DNA of 64,000 bases from Dastarcus helophoroides (lineage: Eukaryota > Arthropoda > Insecta > Coleoptera > Bothrideridae). The stretch covers positions 11,620,634-11,684,633 of the forward strand of contig CM053337.1 in the NCBI GenBank assembly GCA_028583605.1. The letters are read 5' to 3'. Positions within the stretch are counted from its first letter, which is position 1; every line of letters begins with the position of its first letter. This document shows, piece after piece, positions 34,463-43,600 of this stretch. The translations under genes were made by a program, and so were the position numbers. The notes beneath the pieces are model-generated. The model made no database searches and had not been told where the DNA came from. It saw nothing but the letters and a program-made list of their open reading frames with translations.

Positions 34463-35731
34463 TTAGGTTAGGTTAGGTATATCCTCTTCGGTTATTTCAA
34501 CATTTTGCTGTGAATTCAATTGCTCTAATCTGTTTTGTACACATTTAGTGTAGTCCACAGCATCTGGTCGGAAAGGAAACAATCCACAGGCTTTGAATCC
34601 TTTCTTAATGTTCTCTGACATATTGGGGTGATTCAACGCTTCTTGAAAAATTGGACAAAAATTTGATTTTGTTACAACAGAATTGACATGTTCGGATTGC
34701 CATTTTCGTACAGATTGCTTCCAATAATCCTTAAGAGGTTTGAATACACCTACGTCCGCAGGTTGCATTAAATGGGTTGCGTTCGGCGGTAAGGCGTATA
34801 AAAGGATACCATTAGCAGCACAAAATTCACTAAGTTCTAACGACATGCGAGAGCGGTGTCCATCAACTAAAAATACGACAGGCCTCTTGATCTGCTGTTG
34901 ATTTAACCACTCATTCAATCCATTAGCTACAAATTCATAGAATACATCAGATCGCATCCATTCGGATTCTGATTTTCCAATAATCCAGGAGTTTGGCACA
35001 CTGTTAACAACGGCGCGAGGGGGTTTGACATATGGAAATACTACAACTAGTGGACACAATCGCCCATCAGCTGTAAATGTTACAAGAACTGTTAAGGTCT
35101 CTTTTTCATTGCCCTGTTTAACTTCTAATAAATTTTTCCAACCTTTGGGTCCAAGAACTTTACCAGATTTGTGACAAAGACTGAATCCACTCTCATCTGC
35201 GTTTAATATTCTGATTGGATCACCCAATATATCTAGGGCATTTATATCACCGAGAAACTGTCTAAAATCTCGAAACCAGGCTCTGATAAATTCTTCTGTT
35301 AGTTTACCCCTTGATTTATTTAGTGATTCAGCAGATCTTCTGGAAATTTCTGGATGTCTTCTCAAGAAACCAGAGTACCATGTTTGTCCTGGCCTTCCAT
35401 TTTTAAAGGGAGTTTTAATATTCTCAATACTCACAATTTTTTGAACAGTGTCGAGTAATTCTTTTTTCTTGATAGGAAATCCACATTTTGCTAATTCAAT
35501 AACCCAGTCAACAATTTTTTGTTCATTTTTCAATTTCAAAACTGGGTCTGGTCCCATTTGGCGCGGTTTCTCCAAAACCCTTCCCTTGATACGGTCCTGT
35601 ACAGTGGTCCTTGGAACACCGTATTGGCGGCAAACTTCTCGTATTTTTCGGCCATTTCGAACTTCCTGTAGCGCTAATTCTAAATTTTTCTCAGAATATT
35701 GATGGAAACTCCTCTTCTGTTTAGTTTCCAT
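34463..35731 (-). CDS. Pogo-like transposase, DNA-binding and DDE part
   Basis: 422 residues. Residues ~8-55 form a psq-type helix-turn-helix (LALQEVRNGRKIREVCRQYG, then VPRTTVQDRIKG), and ~60-135 resemble the CENP-B/Tc5-type second DNA-binding helix region. The DDE_1 catalytic core has three aspartates: D179 in ILNADESGF, D290 in VVFLVDGHRSRMS and D326 in HLMQPADVGVFKPLK. These make a DDD triad as in pogo/Tigger. The start ATG at 35731 fits the N-terminus of the family. The reading frame ends at TAA 34463-34465 inside a CCTAACCTAACCTAA run; the remainder of the protein continues in another frame from about 34460. The 1.27-kb frame is free of other lesions. Confidence 0.9.
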   Translation of the reverse strand: METKQKRSFHQYSEKNLELALQEVRNGRKIREVCRQYGVPRTTVQDRIKGRVLEKPRQMGPDPVLKLKNEQKIVDWVIELAKCGFPIKKKELLDTVQKIVSIENIKTPFKNGRPGQTWYSGFLRRHPEISRRSAESLNKSRGKLTEEFIRAWFRDFRQFLGDINALDILGDPIRILNADESGFSLCHKSGKVLGPKGWKNLLEVKQGNEKETLTVLVTFTADGRLCPLVVVFPYVKPPRAVVNSVPNSWIIGKSESEWMRSDVFYEFVANGLNEWLNQQQIKRPVVFLVDGHRSRMSLELSEFCAANGILLYALPPNATHLMQPADVGVFKPLKDYWKQSVRKWQSEHVNSVVTKSNFCPIFQEALNHPNMSENIKKGFKACGLFPFRPDAVDYTKCVQNRLEQLNSQQNVEITEEDIPNLT

Positions 35732-35769
35732 AATCTAAAAGGGTTAATATAAACAAAATATAAGCAAAT

Positions 35770-36440
35770 GTGGTCGACAAAGGTGAGTAAAAATTCATGT
35801 GGCCGACTATTAGTGAATTAATTAAAATTCACGATTTTAGTAGCCGGCCCTAATCTGCAGAATTCAAAATGTCCGTTAAAAAGGATATAAATCTGGCCGA
35901 CTTCCGAAAATAAGGCAACATATTTGTAGAAAAATTATATGTATATGACGAACATTGATATATTTCAATCATTAAATATGAAAAAGGAAAAACAATGTGT
36001 ACACCTTTATGCCGATAGTCGGCCATTACGGTCGACTACTAAAATTTTGCTCAAATGTTATGCTAGTGACTGGCTACCGAATTTTGAACCTACAATTGTT
36101 TAAAATATGATATTTTATGCTTATATATACTACTTAAAGTATCCTTCAAGCACTAAAAGTTTAGAAACTGGCCTAAGACATATTAAAAATTGTCTACCTA
36201 CCTTTGAAAACGACCTTTCGTATATTTTACACTTTTGATTGGTAATCTCGCACGCACTGTCAATAACGGTCGACTTTTGAATGACTGAAATTAAATCTTT
36301 AAATTCGACAATAGATACGAAAAGTAATTACATATTTTGTGGATAGGTGGCCAACATCAAGCGAATAATAGCAAGGAAGAATGTGTCAGGAGTAATATGT
36401 TATTTTCAATTAAAGTGTGTTCTGGCCGACTACCAGGGGG
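35770..36440. repeat. Subterminal motif cluster of the pogo-like element
   Basis: Variants of GTAGTCGGCCA / TGGCCGACTAC occur near 35772, 35801, 35840, 35892, 36018, 36030, 36260, 36347 and 36423; further copies lie in the opposite subterminal region (near 32906, 33093, 33114 and 33138). Clustered motif copies near both ends are the usual form of transposase-binding sites. No coding sequence lies between the transposase start and the TIR. Confidence 0.6.
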
Positions 36441-36467
36441 GGCCGGCTTACCGTCGAAGTTACCCTA

Positions 36468-37470
36468 TTTTGAAAATGCTGAATATTTTCGAAAAAATGT
36501 TAAAGTTTTGAAAAAATGACCATTTTTTTTTAAAGTCAGAACTTTTGATTGTAGTTTGGAATTTTGAAAACAGTCAAAACTTTTAGGCAAAGTCGAAATA
36601 TTGATGATAAAAGCTCGAAATTTTCAGAACGTGGAAATTCTGAAAAGGGAAATTTTCAAAAATGTCGAAGACATTTTCAAAAACAAAAGTAGTCAATTTT
36701 TTTTTTCAAAAACGTTTTATATGATCCCAAAACTGATTGTTTCCAAAAAAAAGTCAACATTTTTTTTCAAAAATGTTTTATATGCTCCCAAAACTGATTG
36801 TTTTCAAAACTTTCCGTCTTTTTTTCTTCAAATTTATCATTTAGGAAACCCCAACATTTTGATTTCAAACTCGTAATTTTAACTTCAAACTTAATTAGAC
36901 TTTTAAAATGAAATTTTTATTTTTTTCCAAATTTTATCTTTACCTTATAATTGAGGGTTTTTTGTCATCAGAATTTTTAAGTTTTATGTCGAAATTTCGA
37001 AATTGAATTCGAAGATCCAATATTGAAGATTCTGGTTTTAAAATTGGCTTTTTCCTTAATTCGGCAGCATAGTTTTTTATTTTGCTTTCTTTTGACGTAA
37101 TTAATTTTTAATTTTCAACACTGGATACTGTAATCACAAGAAAGGAAGAAAAAAGGTTAAAAACTTTAATTTTGAAATTTCACGTTTCTTGCAATCTGAA
37201 ATTTCTGTTTTAAGAAGATAATTTTTAATTGTAGGTTTTTTCCCTAGAAACTCACCTTTTTTTTATAACTTCCAGCATCTTTTTTGAAGATTTTGAGATC
37301 ACACCTAAAATTTCAAAGTGGAAGTCAAAATTTAAAAATTTTAATGGAAATTGATTTTCCCACACTTAACAAGATGAAAGTTATTTTCTAATGTAAGTTT
37401 TTCTTAATGTGGGTTTTTTAACAAATTTGAAATTCATAACTATTAAACTTTATTAACGATAAAAATGCAA
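36468..37470. repeat. AT-rich word repeat, no gene
   Basis: Short words such as AAAATTTTCGAA and GTCGAAAT at irregular spacing, as in the other AT-rich blocks. Two copies of TTTTATATG.TCCCAAAACTGATTG occur ~62 bp apart near 36715 and 36777. The 91-codon open stretch at 36601-36876 is low complexity. Confidence 0.5.
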
Positions 37471-37569
37471 CAGAAATTAAAAATTTTACAATGTTTTGAT
37501 AAATATTTGCTAACACCGGACCAGGTTTCGCAAATATTTATCAAAACATTGTGGAATTTTTAATTTCTG
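37471..37569. repeat. Hairpin: 40-bp inverted repeats
   Basis: Arms 37471-37510 and 37530-37569 match at 38 of 40 positions around a 19-nt loop containing CACCGGACCAGG; weaker pairing extends further out on both sides. A segment with a similar loop (CTGGACCAGGTTTCG) lies at ~19640, suggesting a small MITE family. Confidence 0.85.
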
Positions 37570-38548
37570 CTGGGTTTTTTTAATTTTAATAGTTATGAAT
37601 ATTAAAGAATTCCACGAAGTAAGGATTGAAAATGTCAAATTTGAAATTATTTCTACAATGAAGTTTAAGCTGAAACTTTCGACTTTGTGCATATATTTCA
37701 ATTATTTCTGGAAATTTTAACTTTTTATTAATAATGGTCGAGATAATCTCAAGATTACAGGGAAAAATCTGAGGAAAGAAGTTAAAGTAGGAACATTTTT
37801 AAGCTTAAAGTAAAAAACTATGTAAATAGAAAGGCGAAATGTTTTTTTTGAACTAAAAATGTCAACATTTTTCGAAATTCCAAAAAAAATTTAAATTTCT
37901 AGTTTTAAGTTTAATTTTTAAGAAAATCTTTCGAATTTTGATTCTAATAAAAAAAGGATGGAAAACATTTGGATCATTTATGAACTTTATTGTCAAAATT
38001 TTGATGATTTTCGAAATTATATTCGATATTTTAACACACTTTCAGAAAAAAGGTTATGACATTTCCTTTCTTCTGAATTTTGGTTTTTTTTTAAATTTTG
38101 ACTTTAAACGTTTAACTTAATATTCAAAATTATTAGATAATTTGTTCTAGAATAAATTCGTAATTTCTAAATAAGTTCAAGAAAATGAAATGTTATAGAA
38201 ACTAGCAATTTTCATGGACATTATTCATTAAGAAATGTCAAAATTTATTGGAAAAGTACATTTCTACATAAAAAAATGATTGATATTTTGAGAAGGTTTA
38301 AAGACAAAAGCTACAAAAATGTCAAAATTTAACAAACAAATCCCCAAATTTTGAAATTGTAGGTCGGTTTTTGAAAAGAAAGTCCATAGACCACTAATCA
38401 GTCATAATTTAGTTTTTTTAATTTAAAATTTTCTAGAAAAATAAAAACTTGAAAAAGTAAAAATCAACAAAAAACTTTGAGTGGCAGAAAATGCACAAGT
38501 AATGTCTGATTTTTTTTATGTTCAGTCCACTCGCAAAGGATAACCCTA
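37570..38548. other. AT-rich, no gene
   Basis: Low-complexity AT-rich DNA without a recognised repeat boundary or coding sequence. Confidence 0.4.
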
Positions 38549-38831
38549 TTATGCCTTCAAAGCACAGCGGGTAGGGTACAGAAACAAGGATAGATGGTGA
38601 TGAACCGCCTTCTTAAACAAGGATATGTTGTCATTTTTGGGGAAAATTCCGTTCGGTAACGAGTTCCATAACTTGGAAAAAGAGTCCGTAAACAGAAGTC
38701 TTTACTGAGTCAAGCTGGACCCCACAGGAATTTGATATCTCCGATTGTCTTGTATGCCTCAAACATCTTGCCCTTGGGGGGATCAATTCTATTAGTTCCT
38801 GTGAGCATCTCCCATGAAAGTACTTACTGGA
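38549..38831 (-). pseudogene. 3' end of a non-LTR retrotransposon reverse-transcriptase ORF
   Basis: A GC-richer island in AT-rich DNA. On the minus strand it reads YFHGRCSQELIELIPPRAR, then TRQSE, then after a 1-nt shift SFSKLWNSLPNGIFPKND, then SLFKKAVHHHLSLF and two stops (38549-38551 and just beyond). This is the typical C-terminal end of LINE ORF2 proteins (..YHG.CS.EL...PP... TR.S ... LWN.LP..IFP...... FK..V..HL). Everything upstream of it is missing, as expected for a 5'-truncated copy. Clade (jockey, CR1 or related) not resolved; no poly-A tail recognised. Confidence 0.75.
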
Positions 38832-39994
38832 TTGCTGTACAAATTTTTATTTTAATAGTGAAATTCCAGCTTTAAATTCAAATATTCGACTTTTCATTTG
38901 AAATTTCAAATTTTTAACAAATTATACTTTAAAAGAGATAACAGAAAAATAACAAAGGTTAGTTTAAAAATGGGGAAACTGGAAGACGCGATTCAAAAAC
39001 AATTATATAAAAAACTCAATATTCCTTTTTTTTTCTGAAATTTAATTCAAGGAAGAAACTATTGTGATTAAAAAAAGAATCTACGGTTTTCCAGTTTAAT
39101 TTTAAAATTTTTAAACAATTCAAACAACGTGCACAAAATTTCGAGTTGAAGAGTAAACAGAAATATTTCGAAATTTATATTAAGCTCTCGGCTTTAAATA
39201 TAAAAAATTGAATTTTTTTTCCGTATGTTCACTCGAAAATTCAAAATAAAAGTCCAGATCTCCTAATTAAAGCGAAAGAAAGAACAAAATTGTAAAACTG
39301 GAAATTTGAAAAAAAAAGATTTCGTGAACAAAAGCAAAAATTGCCACTTATCTACAAAAAAAAATCGATATTTCGAAAGTAATGATCATTTCAAGAAAAA
39401 ACTAAATTTCTACAACTCGAATTTTCAAATTTAAAAGTGAGTATTGAGAAAAATAAAAAAATCACAAAATCTTAAATCAAAAGAAAAAAATGACAAAAAA
39501 TTTAATTTTTAGAACAGTCTAAATTTCGAATGAAAAACCCAAAATTTTCTAAATTAAAGTCAGGATTTTAGAAAAAAATCAAAACCGTAAGTTCCAACTC
39601 GGAATTCGGGGAAAAATACCAAATTTTAAAAAAAGGCTTTTGAAATGTATTCATATAAATATGGTAACAAAAATCCTCGAAATGAGTTTCAAAATCTAGA
39701 AGTTAAATCTGAATACTAGACTTTTTTCTCTTTTAAAATTAAAACTTGCCCGCATTTTAAAACTATTTTTTAATCTTGTGGCTTCAAAATTTTTACAAGC
39801 AAATGCATCAGTTCAAAATTTGATAACTAAAATTTTAGTTTATTCTCAATTTTGATTTTTTTTCTCAAAATTTAACTCAAGCTTCTTCAGGGGAAAAATT
39901 TGGGTCCCCGGGCATAGGCGATCGGTATAAATTGCTGCCCTTTGCCCATTTATTTTAACCAAAAAGGAATTGGTATATGCCACTGATATGATAT
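38832..39994. other. AT-rich, no gene
   Basis: Mostly AT-rich words. The last ~100 bp (39895-39994) are GC-richer and directly adjoin the LTR on the side where internal retrotransposon sequence would lie, but no protein or primer-binding site could be assigned. Confidence 0.4.
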
Positions 39995-40361
39995 TGTTAC
40001 GGGCTTATCGGTTCGAATTGGTTAACACATGAATTGAATAATACCCATTTTATTTTTAAACTAAACTCGGAACACTATAACTGAATAATGAACTCACTTA
40101 TTGACTTCTAATAACTCACTAACTACACTGACTGATTGACTCTAACTAACTGACTCGAGGGAAAGCTGGCCACTTTATATAGTTTTGGCTTCCAGGTCCT
40201 AGAAAAATCTCGCAGATACGTCCTATCGTTTGCCGAAATTTCTGGAACGCTTATTTGCCATTTGCTTCGTTATCGCGGCCGGTTTTCCCTTATCAGATCA
40301 TTCTAGAAACTTTTCTTACGTACTAAATTCTACAATTCTATTCTATTTACATCGCGTTACA
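39995..40361 (-). mobile_element. Solo LTR, Ty3/gypsy-like
   Basis: A 367-bp unit that on the minus strand starts TGTAACG and ends CGTAACA. It contains TATATAAAG (~40173-40181), an initiator-like TCAGTTAG ~25 bp downstream within a run of TCAGT/AGTTAG words, and a polyadenylation signal AATAAA (~40053). This order is that of an LTR promoter plus R region. The flanks ATAT and ATGT agree at 3 of 4 bases, a possible decayed target duplication. No second LTR or gag-pol is found nearby, hence solo. Confidence 0.72.
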
Positions 40362-40680
40362 ATGTACCATGTTTTGTTGAATATCTCCTCTTTTTCTGAA
40401 GTTAAAATTGTTTAAAAATAATCGGGAAAAGTCGAAGTTTATAACAAAGACAAACATTTTTAAATATGTCGTAATCTTCGAAGTCACAATTTTCAAAAAA
40501 AACTTGAAATTTGAAGAATTTAAGTTTAAAAAAAGTCGAATTTTATAAAAGAATTGTTTTTTGTATTTGGTCAAAATGAAAATTTAGAAGTAACCCTTCA
40601 GTTATTTTGTCGTCAAAAGTAAGTCGAAATTTGCGAAAAGTCGGATTTAAAAAAAGTCGACATTTTCTAAACACTGACTA
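40362..40680. other. AT-rich spacer
   Basis: AT-rich words between the solo LTR and the second foldback. The 75-codon minus-strand stretch at 40347-40574 overlaps the LTR and is not a gene. Confidence 0.4.
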
Positions 40681-43600
40681 ACAAGGAAAGGTCGCGAAGT
40701 GTCCGGCGCCGGACATGTTTTAAAGGAACAAAATCTAAGAGACAGGTATTTTTTTTATCGGCTGATAAATGGTTTTAAGGGTAGTTTTACCCCCTCAAAG
40801 TTGAGGCAAAAAATGCAGATTTTACTGTTTCTCGAATACCAAAAATGATATTCAAGTCGTTTCTTTTTCCAAAAGTTTTGTTTTAACGAGAAATAAAAGA
40901 AATAAATTTTTTCAAAATTTTCCCACCCCCCTCATGGGGGCAAACTACCCCATTTAGAAGTTTTTTAATCATAAAAATGGTAATTACGGCAGCAAAATTT
41001 TGAAAAAAATAAATGTTATTTTATACTATAATGCACAGACCAATAGGTTTGAACATTTATTAGATTCGAAGTTTGGAAACCAAATACCGGTTTCGATCTT
41101 GTTAGATCTCGTCAGTTTGGTATATCCAACTCGAATGCTAATAACTGTTCCGACAAGTAAGTACTAAAACATTCACAGGCGTCGAGCGAGTGACTTTTTA
41201 GTACTACCACCTATTGGTCCATAGAGAAACTATGGCCATCGCCAACAATGTCGTATGCAAGAAGAATGCAACCTAGACTACAAATTCATGCAGCCCTCCA
41301 GGCGTGTATAGTGAATCATAGGTAGCTGAACTACCAACAGTTGAAACACTGCCACCTAGCGAAGCGGTTGCTCTCTAGGAGAGTTCCCAGAAGACAAGGA
41401 TTCTATAATGCACAGACCAATCCTTGTCTTCTGGGAACTCTCCTAGAGAGCAACCGCTTCGCTAGGTGGCAGTGTTTCAACTGTTGGTAGTTCAGCTACC
41501 TATGATTCACTATACACGCCTGGAGGGCTGCATGAATTTGTAGTCTAGGTTGCATTCTTCTTGCATACGACATTGTTGGCGATGGCCATAGTTTCTCTAT
41601 GGACCAATAGGTGGTAGTACTAAAAAGTCACTCGCTCGACGCCTGTGAATGTTTTAGTACTTACTTGTCGGAACAGTTATTAGCATTCGAGTTGGATATA
41701 CCAAACTGACGAGATCTAACAAGATCGAAACCGGTATTTGGTTTCCAAACTTCGAATCTAATAAATGTTCAAACCTATTGGTCTGTGCATTATAGAATCC
41801 TTGTCTTCTGGGAACTCTCCTAGAGAGCAACCGCTTCGCTAGGTGGCAGTGTTTCAACTGTTGGTAGTTCAGCTACCTATGATTCACTATACACGCCTGG
41901 AGGGCTGTATGAATTTGTAGTCTAGGTTGCATTCTTCTTGCATACGACATTGTTGGCGATGGCCATAGTTTCTCTATGGACCAATAGGTGGTAGTACTAA
42001 AAAGTCACTCGCTCGACGCCTGTGAATGTTTTAGTACTTACTTGTCGGAACAGTTATTAGCATTCGAGTTGGATATACCAAACTGACGAGATCTAACAAG
42101 ATCGAAACCGGTATTTGGTTTCCAAACTTCGAATCTAATAAATGTTCAAACCTATTGGTCTGTGCATTATAGAATCCTTGTCTTCTGGGAACTCTCCTAG
42201 AGAGCAACCGCTTCGCTAGGTGGCAGTGTTTCAACTGTTGGTAGTTCAGCTACCTATGATTCACTATACACGCCTGGAGGGCTGCATGAATTTGTAGTCT
42301 AGGTTGCATTCTTCTTGCATACGACATTGTTGGCGATGGCCATAGTTTCTCTATGGACCAATAGGTGGTAGTACTAAAAAGTCACTCGCTCGACGCCTGT
42401 GAATGTTTTAGTACTTACTTGTCGGAACAGTTATTAGCATTCGAGTTGGATATACCAAACTGACGAGATCTAACAAGATCGAAACCGGTATTTGGTTTCC
42501 AAACTTCGAATCTAATAAATGTTCAAACCTATTGGTCTGTGCATTATAGAATCCTTGTCTTCTGGAAACTCTCCTAGAGAGCAACCGCTTCGCTAGGTGG
42601 CAGTGTTTCAACTGTTGGTAGTTCAGCTACCTATGATTCACTATACACGCCTGGAGGGCTGCATGAATTTGTAGTCTAGGTTGCATTCTTCTTGCGTTAT
42701 TTTATACATCAAAATTAATTTTACCTGTTTTTGCATTTTGTCGAAAATAATTTTTTTGGGGGGTAAACAGCACTTACACGAATACGTATATGATAGGATG
42801 TATTTTTATAATTTTTGTTTTATTTTTTTTTGAAGAGAAGTATTTCGACGAGAAACTAAAAAACTAATTTTTTAAGATTTTTTCGGTGAGCCCTCATCCC
42901 CACCCTCCACCTTTCCCTTATAGGAGATCGATCGAGATTATTATGATCTCTCTACTATCTATATACACCGAAAGAAAAGTTTACCAAATTTTTTTAACCC
43001 CACCCCGCCGATAGAAACAAGAAAATAGTCATTATAACAGCTAAATTTTGAAAAATAAATGTTATTTTATACATTAAAATTGATTTTACTTTTATTTGGG
43101 TTTTGGTGAAGGAAAATGTTTTAGGGGTAAACACCTTTTAGGTCAAACACGTATATAATACGATGTATTTCTATGATTTTTGGTTCGTTTTTTTTCTGAA
43201 ACGAAGTATTTCAACAAGGAATTAGAAAATTAATATTTTCGAACTTTTTCAGTCACCTCTCTTCCCCACCCTCCACCTTATTTTACCAGAGGGTGAGTCA
43301 TCTACTTAAAAAATCGGAAAATTCAAGATCATTACGATCTCTTTTTATACACCGAATGCACCTCCGTAAGGGGGTAAACTACCCCTTTCTGAGATTTTTA
43401 AGTATTCAAAAAATTGTCATTTTAACAGCAAAATTTAAAAAAAAAACACTATTTTATACACCAAAACTTATTTTATTGAATTTTTTTGGGGTTTGTCGAA
43501 GAAAAATTTTTGGGGGTAAACACCCTTTAGAGCAAATACGTATATAAAATATCTATATAAAAACTGCGGTCAGTTGTCTGAACTTTATAAAAATTTAGAA

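Larger units (their letters stand above)
32888..36465 (-). mobile_element. Pogo-like DNA transposon, ~3.6 kb
   Basis: The left end TAGGGTGACTTCG (TA at 32886-32887) matches the inverse of the right end (TA at 36466-36467, minus strand TAGGGTAACTTCG); similarity continues for about 28 bp through a GGTAGTCG/GGTAAGCCG block. TA on both sides fits the TA target of the Tc1/mariner/pogo superfamily. The interior encodes an HTH/DDE transposase with a PHD finger on the minus strand, and both subterminal regions carry copies of a GTAGTCGGCCA motif. TIR similarity is about 80%, so the copy is not brand new. Confidence 0.82.

Noticed and set aside
34463..34479. Interstitial telomeric repeat
   Set aside because: Only three TTAGG units, inside a coding sequence; too short for a telomere-derived tract.
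41654..42611. Three identical 67-codon frames at 377-bp steps, looking like a small gene family
   Set aside because: They are the same frame in each satellite unit; the DNA is conserved outside the frame equally, and no protein motif is recognised.
41027..42695. Hammerhead ribozyme in the 377-bp satellite
   Set aside because: Looked for CTGANGA and GAAA in the required arrangement on both strands and did not find it.
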